DNA of 22,447 nt from a virus: positions 1-22,447 of the IMG/VR virus record IMGVR_UViG_3300032053_000574; one strand, written 5' to 3'. Below the pieces are notes generated by a model, which had not been told where the DNA came from, did not search any database, and was given only the letters and a program-made list of their open reading frames with translations. Position numbers and translations under genes: made by a program. This document shows, one piece after another, positions 8,240-15,141 of this stretch. The first letter of the stretch is position 1, and each line of letters starts with the position of its first letter.

Positions 8240-8639
8240 CACCAAGACTACGATATTGGATAATCTTGTCGAGCAACTGGCAACCATTACTGGAATAGCC
8301 AAGTCTACACGTATTTTGCTAACTCCAAATGAAGCGAGACAGCACTCGCCTTACATCGGATTGATTGCAGGCAGTGAAGAAGCCGTAGTAGAGGATATTA
8401 CCGATGTTCGCTATGAGCTTGAAGTCAATCTGATTTTGCTAAAAAAAGGACGCGATATTGAAACGATGCTGGACGATGTCAAGCAATTACTTTATGACTC
8501 AACACTTGCGGCCACAATTGGAGCATTGCAAGTTAGAATCATCGGCCAAGAAGAAGTTGCTCTTATCGATTCAGATGTCTATAGTTCGACAAGAATTGCT
8601 GCCATCATTACCTATGTCGCAAGCAAGGCGGGATTCTAA
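8232..8639 (+). CDS. Tail terminator-like protein, 135 aa
   Basis: Size, position and pattern suit the tail terminator that caps the tail tube and meets the neck. An N-terminal helix (ILDNLVEQLATITGI) leads to a PYIGLIAGSEE strand, an ELEVNLILLKKG strand, a central helix (IETMLDDVKQLLYDS) and a final strand RIAAIITYVAS. No membrane segment or signal is present. It overlaps its upstream neighbour by 8 nt and shares one base with the next start (TAATG). The next gene appears to have a related fold in its C-terminal part, so one of the two may be the terminator and the other a second neck protein. No invariant motif lets me choose. Confidence 0.6.
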   Translation: MANTKTTILDNLVEQLATITGIAKSTRILLTPNEARQHSPYIGLIAGSEEAVVEDITDVRYELEVNLILLKKGRDIETMLDDVKQLLYDSTLAATIGALQVRIIGQEEVALIDSDVYSSTRIAAIITYVASKAGF

Positions 8640-9658
8640 TGGGCTTTATTGAAACCGCACATAGCAAAATCGTTAATGTTTTGCAGGGAATTTTCGACCC
8701 CAGTCCATCACCTTCTCCGTCTAATTCAGGAGTTTATCATGAGAGAATTGCTTCGGAAGACGACGACTGCTATATTTATGTTCCTGATTCAAACATAAAT
8801 CTTGGGCCTCAGCTCTTAGTAGTTGGAAGTCAGGGCGGTTCATTAAATACTGGGATGCGTTGGCTTAACGTCGATATTCCTAAAGACGCAGTAATTTCTA
8901 CGGCGTACATAACCTTTATGTCGGCTGACAATACGCCGCAAACAGGTACAATAATACAGGCCGATTCAGCCTATATTCCCGCTACGTTTACTACTTATGA
9001 GGATTTTATCGCGCGGGTTTTTGGGGCAGAGTCGGTTCCATTTTTGATACTGGAGTGTGGTGACGGAGTTTCTTACGATACCCCAGAACTAAAGACAATA
9101 ATTCAGGAGATAATTGATGGGGTAGGATGGGAGTCAGGGAATCCTATCGCACTTTTCTTGAGTGATGACGGCACTTCGGTCTATTCGCAGGCAAACATTA
9201 GGGATTTTAGCTTAACGGGACAGTCACCCCTACTTCATATTGAATATTTAGCTCCAGTTCCGAGTCCAGAACCTTCTCCAGTTACAATCAATGTCTATGA
9301 GACTCACAAAGTTGCCAACTTGATAATTCCTGCTCTGAGTGTAGAAGTCGAAGCAATCACACCCTTAAAAGACGATAAGGCAATCAACAATCAGGAGCTA
9401 ATTGACAACTGGCTACAGCGATTTACGATCAAAATTCACACAGGTTATCGACTTGGAATACACGACACCGCCGGTTCACGCGCGATTGTCGATTTAGTAA
9501 TTCGACAACTGCGAGTTAGTACGAACTTGTCAGACGGATATCGGATATTTGATGTTGCCGGTGTTGCCTTTGATGTTGAACATAGAGAGAGCGGAACAAC
9601 CGGAGCGGAAATTCTGGTTGATGTCCATAAAGTTGAATATTATAATCAAACACTCTAA
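8639..9658 (+). CDS. Terminator-like neck protein with an inserted beta-sandwich module
   Basis: Three parts are visible. Residues 1-20 (IETAHSKIVNVLQGIF) look like the first helix of a terminator-like protein. Residues 21-28 are PSPSPSPS. Residues about 30-205 are the recurrent module (TGMRWLNVDIPKDAVISTAY, SYDTPELKTIIQEIID, GWESGNPIALFLSDDG, LLHIEY). Residues 206-214 (PVPSPEPSP) form the second linker. Residues 215-339 resume a phage fold: NVYETHKVANLIIPALSVEVEA, a beta region and VDVHKVEYY. Joining the two ends without the middle gives a protein of about 145 aa, close to the 135 aa of its neighbour and with the same helix-then-strand order. The simplest reading is a domain inserted into a loop and flanked by linkers. 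If the protein forms a ring, as terminators do, each ring would show several copies. That is inference. Confidence 0.7.
   Translation: MGFIETAHSKIVNVLQGIFDPSPSPSPSNSGVYHERIASEDDDCYIYVPDSNINLGPQLLVVGSQGGSLNTGMRWLNVDIPKDAVISTAYITFMSADNTPQTGTIIQADSAYIPATFTTYEDFIARVFGAESVPFLILECGDGVSYDTPELKTIIQEIIDGVGWESGNPIALFLSDDGTSVYSQANIRDFSLTGQSPLLHIEYLAPVPSPEPSPVTINVYETHKVANLIIPALSVEVEAITPLKDDKAINNQELIDNWLQRFTIKIHTGYRLGIHDTAGSRAIVDLVIRQLRVSTNLSDGYRIFDVAGVAFDVEHRESGTTGAEILVDVHKVEYYNQTL
8699..8722 (+). repeat. Left Pro-Ser linker of the inserted module
   Basis: Eight residues PSPSPSPS coded with mixed codons; residues 21-28, joining the N-terminal helix to the module. Confidence 0.85.
9254..9280 (+). repeat. 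Right Pro-Ser linker of the inserted module
   Basis: Residues 206-214 read PVPSPEPSP. A Glu and a Val replace Ser, so the run is old or under less constraint. It joins the module to the resumed phage domain. Confidence 0.75.
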
Positions 9659-9680
9659 CAATAAATGAGAGGACAAATTA

Positions 9681-10691
9681 ATGTCATCACTTGAAACCCG
9701 CCAATTACGATTTGGATATGTTGAACAAGACGCTTTCGACACACCAGAAGCTGACGATTCTGCCGTTAATGAGGTAACAGTCGAACCGTTTGATCTTGAT
9801 CCTGATGTTATGGTTCACGATATGCCAAAAGATCATGGCAGCCGAAGCCCTGTAGAACAAAATACAGTGCACTCCACTCTGGGGAGTACCGCCAAGTTTT
9901 CCGTTAAGGGGCCAGTTGATCTAAATGATATTGACCACTATCTATATTCGCATTTTCAGAAAGTTGTTGAAGCCGCTGGCCCGACATTTGGTAAAACGTT
10001 CACCTATTTTGATACACACCCAAGCTTCTCTCTTGATGAGGGGCACTACTTGACTTGGTTTAAGCGGCTACCCTCTGGCTCTCTTTCACAAAAAGCCGGT
10101 GGCTGTATTGCCAACAAGATCAAACTCTCTGCCGAACGTGATAAGATGCTATTATTTGAATCAGACTGGCTTTCACACGGTTCGCCAATTGACGATGCCG
10201 ATCCTGACGGCGTATGGACTCCGCGTGATGGCTCTAAATTGCTCTACTTTAATGATCTGACTGCTGCCAGTATTATTTATGGTGATAATCCAAGTCCAAG
10301 TCCTGATCCGAGTCCGGTCACAGCCACACTCAGTTCATTTGAAATCGAATGTAACTATGACGTAACAAAACTTGGCCACAATGCCGAACAAGGATATACT
10401 GACTTTGGGTTCAGCAACCGTTCCGGTAACTTCAAACTCAAACTCTTGCGCGATGTCGCTTCTGATGCCGCCTTTGCCGCGCTCAAGGCCGGAACGATCT
10501 GCCAGATTTCGCTTGCCTTCGGATCAACAATGACAATCGCTTTTTCAGGCAAGATCGAGAAAATTGATTATGATGCTGAGGGTCTTTTGATTGATAACAT
10601 TACCGGCAGACTCTTTTCGACACACACTGCCGATCAATGGGGAGAACTGATAGAAATTACGGTTGCCAACAGTATCGACCGTAGCTGGTAA
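9681..10691 (+). CDS. Major tail tube protein with a Pro-Ser loop
   Basis: The 336-aa protein has the position (between terminator and chaperone genes) and pattern of a siphovirus tube protein: an N-terminal FGYVEQDAFDTP, a strand region with AKFSVKGPVD, and a C-terminal beta part with FEIECNYDVTK, GNFKLKLLRDV and a TITF-like strand (MTIAFSGKIEKIDYDAEG). It polymerises as rings around the tape measure to form the tail. A linker PSPSPDPSP (residues 204-212) divides two beta regions at IIYGDN / VTATLSS. Some phages carry extra surface domains on the tube subunit; here there is only a linker and no domain. The AGAGGAC ribosome site is good. The tube call is reasonably secure; the linker lying on the outer face is inference. 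Confidence 0.75.
   Translation: MSSLETRQLRFGYVEQDAFDTPEADDSAVNEVTVEPFDLDPDVMVHDMPKDHGSRSPVEQNTVHSTLGSTAKFSVKGPVDLNDIDHYLYSHFQKVVEAAGPTFGKTFTYFDTHPSFSLDEGHYLTWFKRLPSGSLSQKAGGCIANKIKLSAERDKMLLFESDWLSHGSPIDDADPDGVWTPRDGSKLLYFNDLTAASIIYGDNPSPSPDPSPVTATLSSFEIECNYDVTKLGHNAEQGYTDFGFSNRSGNFKLKLLRDVASDAAFAALKAGTICQISLAFGSTMTIAFSGKIEKIDYDAEGLLIDNITGRLFSTHTADQWGELIEITVANSIDRSW
10290..10316 (+). repeat. Pro-Ser linker in the tail tube protein
   Basis: PSPSPDPSP, mixed codons with one Asp, residues 204-212. No domain follows it, so it is an empty linker. Confidence 0.8.
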
Positions 10692-10735
10692 ATCATTAAC
10701 TTGGGCTAATGCCCGATCACTCTAAGGAGTACAAA

Positions 10736-11161
10736 ATGCCATTACGCTTGGTAAACAAAGAACGCGCATATCCGATCACCGTTTGTGATACGGTATTCAA
10801 TATCGTTAGTATGACTGTCGGAGAGAAAGAGCAGTTGCTCTATAAACTCTCCGAAGTCCACAAAGAGGGTTTGCAAATTGGTGACACCTTCTCCAATTTA
10901 CTTGACCTGATTGCCCCCGCGATAAAGTCTGTTGATGGCTTTACTGATTCACCGCGTAAAATTCTTGGTATGCTTGAGAATTACGATCAAATCCAAATGA
11001 TCGTCAAGGCGGTTGTCGAACATTGTGGTCTTTCCGATACTGAAATAAAAAACTCATCCTCCTCGTTGGCGCAGCCTATTCCGGTATCGACGGGGAGTGC
11101 GGAGAAGCCTGTCGAACCGGAAGACGTGCTTGTTTTAGACAACAAAATTCCAACGATGTAA
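10736..11161 (+). CDS. Tail assembly chaperone, short form (gpG-like)
   Basis: This lies between tube and tape measure genes, the fixed place of the tail assembly chaperone in siphoviruses. The 141-aa protein starts LRLVNKERAYPITVCDTVFN, followed by helices (EKEQLLYKLSEVHKEG, RKILGMLENYDQIQMIVKAVVEHCG) and a Ser/Pro-rich end. I chose ATG 10736 because AAGGAGT lies 5 bases before it; the in-frame ATG at 10709 lies inside a small gggc/gccc hairpin and lacks a ribosome site. A canonical -1 slippery heptamer at 11047-11053 allows a second, longer product fused to the next frame. In lambda the analogous G and GT proteins hold the tape measure during tail assembly. Family resemblance is by position and frameshift rather than by sequence motif. 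Confidence 0.7.
   Translation: MPLRLVNKERAYPITVCDTVFNIVSMTVGEKEQLLYKLSEVHKEGLQIGDTFSNLLDLIAPAIKSVDGFTDSPRKILGMLENYDQIQMIVKAVVEHCGLSDTEIKNSSSSLAQPIPVSTGSAEKPVEPEDVLVLDNKIPTM
11047..11053 (+). promoter_or_regulatory. Probable -1 ribosomal frameshift site, A AAA AAC
   Basis: The heptamer is in the right register: codons ata, aaa, aac in the chaperone frame give X XXY YYZ. The -1 frame is open from 11044 through to the stop at 11517. A 12-bp stem with one bulged A and a 19-nt loop can form at 11079-11122. The stem starts 25 nt after the heptamer, further than the usual 5-9 nt. Confidence 0.65.
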
Positions 11162-11181
11162 TTGTTGTCAAAGGCCAGAAT

Positions 11182-11517
11182 ATGCCAACATTGGAAGTAA
11201 CAAAATCTGATTGGTGGAAAATTGTTGAAGTTGTTCGTAAACGTGCTGGTAAACCAATACCGGCACACGTGGCTATGATGCACTATTATAGTGTTTGTTT
11301 GTTGTCGATAATCACACCTTTGTCGTTCAAACTCTGGCATCTGTATCAGTCTATTCGTGGAACTGGTAATGAGACTTATCAGAGCTATTATAACCTACCG
11401 GCATTCTGGACAGACGCTTGTCAGGTGATTGAAACCGAAACAGCGCGTATTGACAAACTGCGTGCTGATAAAGCAAAAACGGAACAAAACGAATTGCTAA
11501 AGAGAGTCAGTAAATAA
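11182..11517 (+). CDS. Tail assembly chaperone second domain (gpT-like), possibly made by frameshift
   Basis: The frame is -1 relative to the chaperone gene and stays open back to 11044, so the natural product may be a fusion of about 260 aa that shifts at 11053. A free start is also possible: ATG 11182 has AAAGG 8 bases upstream, giving 111 aa. The protein has a helical pattern: TKSDWWKIVEVVRKRAGK, a hydrophobic stretch around YYSVCLLSIITPLSFKLW, and a charged C-terminal helix rich in Lys and Glu. It ends directly before the tape measure ATG. The order chaperone, extension, tape measure is the standard siphovirus layout. Which of the two modes is used cannot be told from sequence alone. Confidence 0.6.
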   Translation: MPTLEVTKSDWWKIVEVVRKRAGKPIPAHVAMMHYYSVCLLSIITPLSFKLWHLYQSIRGTGNETYQSYYNLPAFWTDACQVIETETARIDKLRADKAKTEQNELLKRVSK

Positions 11518-13476
11518 ATGGCAACCGGACAAGAAAAATTCCAGATAGTTTTTGAAGCACAGGAAAACGCCTCTGCTAAAATTCGAGAATTGTCTGCGCG
11601 TCTTGCCGAACTCGGCGGCCCCCAAATGGTCAAGTCTCAAAATGAGATTAAGAAACTTGAGAGACAAATTGACCAGTTATCCGGAACAGCAAAAAAAGGT
11701 TCTGATTATTTCTCTCACATGGCCGAGAGTTTCGCTATTGGCTCATTAGCCGCTGCCGGAGCACAAAAGGCTATGAGTTTCTTAACAAGTGCTGTTAAAG
11801 AGATGTGGACGGCAACGCTTGAGGGCGAGACCGCAGCAATCCAATTGAAAGGCGCACTTGATCGTCTTGGTTTAGGAACTGAAGCAAACCTTGCTGCGAT
11901 CAATCAATTTGCTATGGGAATCGCCCGCACAAGGGGGGAATCAGACGAATTAGTGAAATCAATAACAGGGCGGCTGCTTGCTGCGGGATTATCGTGGTCA
12001 CAAACACAGGGATTAATCAGTGCGGCATTAAACTCCGCAGCGGCAAGAGGAAAAGAATTTGGTGAGGTTATTGAGTCTCTCACTGTCTCAATGGAGACAA
12101 ATAAAGTTCGTGGATTTCGTGCGTTAGGCGTTGATGTTGAGCACGCTAAAACTGCTTTTGAAGCCTTAGAGCCGGCTATTAAAGAAGCAGAAAGACTCTA
12201 CGGATCACAAGCTCAAATAGCTGCCGGATCAATGGCAACAAGGGTTAAGACACTCGGAGAAGCTTGGCATAATGCTTTAGAGGAAATTGGTGAGGGTAAC
12301 AAAGGGGCCATTAAAGGTACAACCAGTCTTCTTACACAGTTTGTAGAGCAGTTACCAAAAATGATTGCAGGGATGAAGGGATTTGCACTTGGGGGTTTAT
12401 TTGGTCAAATGCGCGCCGGTGTTGAATACGATATGGAAAAAATCAAAGAGTCAGTCAAGGCGACCAGTGCTTCATTTGGAGAAGGCCCACCTGTTGATAT
12501 TGCAAAGTGGCAAGAACAAATTAAAGCCGGTTATGATGCCCGACAAAAAATAATAGATGCAGCAGCAATTAAACAAAAAGAAATAGACAACGCAGCTCAA
12601 AAAGAGGCCGAGAAAGCCCGCGATGCTTTACTTGCTGTTTGGAAGGGCTATGAAAATACACGACAAAAAACTCAAGATGATATTTTTGCCGCTTCTCTAA
12701 TTGGTGAGACCGCCTCTACTCAAGCAATAATGAAAGTCAAAGAAGCCTATGCTCGCAGAGTCAATGAGATTGATTCAACAATGTATGCCAGTCACGAAGA
12801 GTGGTCAAAAGCGCGACAGGCAAATGATGCACTATACGCGGCAGCTTTAGCTCAAGCCGAAGCTGATGCCAGAGCAGCGAAAATTGAGTTTGACAAAAAA
12901 GCATTTGACGAATCAAGAAACTTGGCAGAAGAAAATCAGACTTTTGCAGAGAGTACATTAGAACAAATTCAAAGTGGAATGACTGCTTCTGTAAGTGCCA
13001 ACTTACAAGCCTTTGTACATGGTAGAGCAAACTTAGCACAAGTATTCAAGGGTATGGCCTCTGACTTCTATAACATATTCGTAAAAGCGGTTCTTGATTA
13101 TGTTGCCAAAACTTTGGTAGTAAAATTGGTTGCAATGTTAGGCGGGATATTCGATAACCCAACAAATGACCGCATGGCCGCAAAACAAGGTTCAGACTTT
13201 GCTTTTCATTTTCAGCGCGGCGTGCTCGGAATGTTGGGTAACAATCTCGCAGCGGGAATCGGCCAACAAAATCGCATCACTCCGATTGCGCAAACTGCTG
13301 GCGGTAGCGGCGGAACAATAGTAATGAATGTATCTATTTCTGGCAACATTCTTTCGGACGGTTTTATTGAGGATACTGTTGCCCCGAAATTACAGAGGCT
13401 AATAACGGGTAAACGATCTAACTTAGCTGTTAGCCCAGAACATAAAACTGGAAGTCGTGATGTTCGATTCAACTAA
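11518..13476 (+). CDS. Tail tape measure protein, 652 aa
   Basis: Features are typical: a helical N-terminal part with coiled-coil periodicity (residues 15-58), an Ala/Gly-rich hydrophobic segment (about 71-92), a second one (about 280-300), a long charged helix rich in Ala, Glu and Lys (about 335-490), and a C-terminal region with VKAVLDYVAKTLVVKLVAMLGGIF. The end, GGTIVMNVSISGNILSDGFIEDTVAPKLQR, matches the usual tape-measure terminus. It sets tail length and is released with DNA. Using the general figure of about 0.15 nm per residue, the tail would be near 100 nm. It starts directly after the previous stop and overlaps the next gene by 17 nt. No lytic domain or peptidase motif is visible. 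No Pro-Ser run is present, as expected for a protein inside the tube. Confidence 0.88.
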   Translation: MATGQEKFQIVFEAQENASAKIRELSARLAELGGPQMVKSQNEIKKLERQIDQLSGTAKKGSDYFSHMAESFAIGSLAAAGAQKAMSFLTSAVKEMWTATLEGETAAIQLKGALDRLGLGTEANLAAINQFAMGIARTRGESDELVKSITGRLLAAGLSWSQTQGLISAALNSAAARGKEFGEVIESLTVSMETNKVRGFRALGVDVEHAKTAFEALEPAIKEAERLYGSQAQIAAGSMATRVKTLGEAWHNALEEIGEGNKGAIKGTTSLLTQFVEQLPKMIAGMKGFALGGLFGQMRAGVEYDMEKIKESVKATSASFGEGPPVDIAKWQEQIKAGYDARQKIIDAAAIKQKEIDNAAQKEAEKARDALLAVWKGYENTRQKTQDDIFAASLIGETASTQAIMKVKEAYARRVNEIDSTMYASHEEWSKARQANDALYAAALAQAEADARAAKIEFDKKAFDESRNLAEENQTFAESTLEQIQSGMTASVSANLQAFVHGRANLAQVFKGMASDFYNIFVKAVLDYVAKTLVVKLVAMLGGIFDNPTNDRMAAKQGSDFAFHFQRGVLGMLGNNLAAGIGQQNRITPIAQTAGGSGGTIVMNVSISGNILSDGFIEDTVAPKLQRLITGKRSNLAVSPEHKTGSRDVRFN

Positions 13477-14287
13477 CTTTTGCACATTTGAAGTTATGGA
13501 CGGGGCGAAAGTCCAACTGGTTTCAAGTCAGAATCCTTTGCACCCTGCCGAACATGCAATTTCCCCACTTGAACCAAATATGGCATGGGAAGCAAACGGA
13601 GACACTGAGCAGCATACTCTCACAGTTATTTTGCCAGAAACAAAGTCAGTAGACGGGTTTTTATTTATTCACCATGAGACTGATACTCTGCTACTGTCAA
13701 TAGAAATTTCAGTGGAGTCTTCTGGTAATGGAACAAGCTGGTCTTCAGTCTCTATTGAAGAATTGAGAGATTACGGGCCGCCCTATCAAATAAAATTGCG
13801 GCGTTTTGTTAATGCAATCTCTGCCCGTTATTGGCGTTTTACCATTTCAAGCGCTGTAGCCTTTGAGGGAAACTATATTATCGGTAGTGCCCCTGATGAC
13901 ACTCGGATTAGTGCCCTTTGGTTATTTACATCCCACGAGTTAGACTGTGGAGCAATTCTACCAATTAACGATCAAACAAGTTTTTCCAATAACGAAATTC
14001 AATTACCCGCCGGTAAGCAATTTACAACGGGATATGGAGTCAACTCGTCAATCAATATTAATCGCTCATGGGCAGTTAATGATGCTCAAAGAGAGACCCT
14101 ATGGTCTGTTATTCGTAATTGTAATGGAATTTTTCGACCTTTTCTTTTTATTGATCTTGACGGAACTCGCCATCTTTGCAGACTGGCTTCAAATTCTATT
14201 TCTGAAACCGTTCTTGATATTGGACTATTTCGTCTGGAATGGTCTGCGATTGGAATTCCAATTGTAAAAATGGATAAGTACCACTAA
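13460..14287 (+). CDS. Distal tail-type protein with discoidin-like N-terminal part
   Basis: The first gene after the tape measure usually encodes the distal tail protein. Residues about 15-155 show a discoidin (F5/8 type C)-like pattern: NMAWEANGD, LTVILPETKSVDGFLFI, IEISVESSGNGTSWSSV, NAISARYWRFTIS, and RISALWLFTSHE. Residues about 200-275 (SSININRSWAVNDAQRET, NGIFRPFLFIDLDGTRHLCR, GLFRLEWSAIGIPIV) have the look of a tail-hub domain. It could bind a surface sugar while forming part of the baseplate ring. I chose ATG 13460 with GGAAG 5 bases upstream; a GTG at 13457 is too close to it. The fold reading is moderately sure; the role is inferred from position and shared layout with the next gene. 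Confidence 0.6.
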   Translation: MFDSTNFCTFEVMDGAKVQLVSSQNPLHPAEHAISPLEPNMAWEANGDTEQHTLTVILPETKSVDGFLFIHHETDTLLLSIEISVESSGNGTSWSSVSIEELRDYGPPYQIKLRRFVNAISARYWRFTISSAVAFEGNYIIGSAPDDTRISALWLFTSHELDCGAILPINDQTSFSNNEIQLPAGKQFTTGYGVNSSININRSWAVNDAQRETLWSVIRNCNGIFRPFLFIDLDGTRHLCRLASNSISETVLDIGLFRLEWSAIGIPIVKMDKYH

Positions 14288-15141
14288 TGAATTGCAGTCT
14301 TTTAACTCCTGTACGGGCATTGCCGATTTTAACAGCTGGTTGCAATACCTCCAATATTGTTGTCGGCCATGAACCCATATTAGTCCTCAATAATGATCCC
14401 GACACTTACTGGAAGCCAAGTATCAGAACCGGAATATCTTTATATATTGATCTTGGTTTGAGTACAGTTGTAGATGCTGTTGCTCTGTGGCTACAGTCCT
14501 ATAACGAAGATTGGGCGGACTCAAAACAGTGGGAAGTATCCTTTAGCAACGATGATATAACATATACATCATCTACTACTTTTAATTTCGCCGATCAGCG
14601 CACTTCTCAAAAAGAGCCGGTTATTGTTGGAATGTTAGCTTCTCCGGTCAATGCCCGTTATTGGCAAGTCGAATTTTTGAATTTCCAGAATGCCCCCAGT
14701 ATGCTTCCCCATATTAGCTGTCTTTGGTTTCTGAATGATTATTCTCTCAAACGCAACTATCAACTTTCAGAAAAAATCAATTACAATTACTTATCCTTAG
14801 GAGTTCGTTCGCAATCGGGACAACAACTAAGTCCTCGATTTACAAACTTTGGCTTTCAACGAACATTTGATCGCACGTTTATCTTTACTGATATCGTTGA
14901 ATGGGGGAAATTACAAGACGCCTATGCCGCCGTATGTGGATATAATCTTCCAATCTTTATCCAATTAGAGGGAATTGCAGGAGCCTATCTCGCTGGTTTC
15001 TTTATCTCGAATTTACAGACAGCGTATCAAGAATACCACTATTGGCAACCAACTGTATCAATTATTGAAATGGGTTTCAAGCGTGTTCCTACAGATGCAG
15101 AAGGATTTACAGACTATGGCGAATGGGGAATAAAATGTTAA
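14287..15141 (+). CDS. Second tail protein with discoidin-like N-terminal part
   Basis: The 284-aa protein repeats the layout of its neighbour. Residues about 25-155 again look like discoidin: NNDPDTYWKPS, LYIDLGLSTVVDAVALWL, WEVSFSNDDITYTSS, NARYWQVEFLN, and HISCLWFLNDYS. The remainder (RFTNFGFQRTFDRTFIFTDI, GYNLPIFIQLEG, SIIEMGFKRVP) parallels the C-terminal part of the neighbour in length and strand pattern. The two genes probably arose by duplication, though identity is low. It starts at TAATG, sharing one base with the previous stop. A tail-tip role with glycan binding is likely but inferred. No Pro-Ser run, membrane segment or enzyme motif is visible in either gene. Confidence 0.6.
   Translation: MNCSLLTPVRALPILTAGCNTSNIVVGHEPILVLNNDPDTYWKPSIRTGISLYIDLGLSTVVDAVALWLQSYNEDWADSKQWEVSFSNDDITYTSSTTFNFADQRTSQKEPVIVGMLASPVNARYWQVEFLNFQNAPSMLPHISCLWFLNDYSLKRNYQLSEKINYNYLSLGVRSQSGQQLSPRFTNFGFQRTFDRTFIFTDIVEWGKLQDAYAAVCGYNLPIFIQLEGIAGAYLAGFFISNLQTAYQEYHYWQPTVSIIEMGFKRVPTDAEGFTDYGEWGIKC

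Noticed and set aside
10703-10714. gggc/gccc hairpin before the chaperone gene as a terminator
   Set aside because: The stem is only 4 bp with no T-run. It matters only in disfavouring ATG 10709 as the start.
12761-13039. Minus-strand 92-aa frame within the tape measure gene
   Set aside because: It is a shadow of the tape measure coding sequence with no supporting signal.
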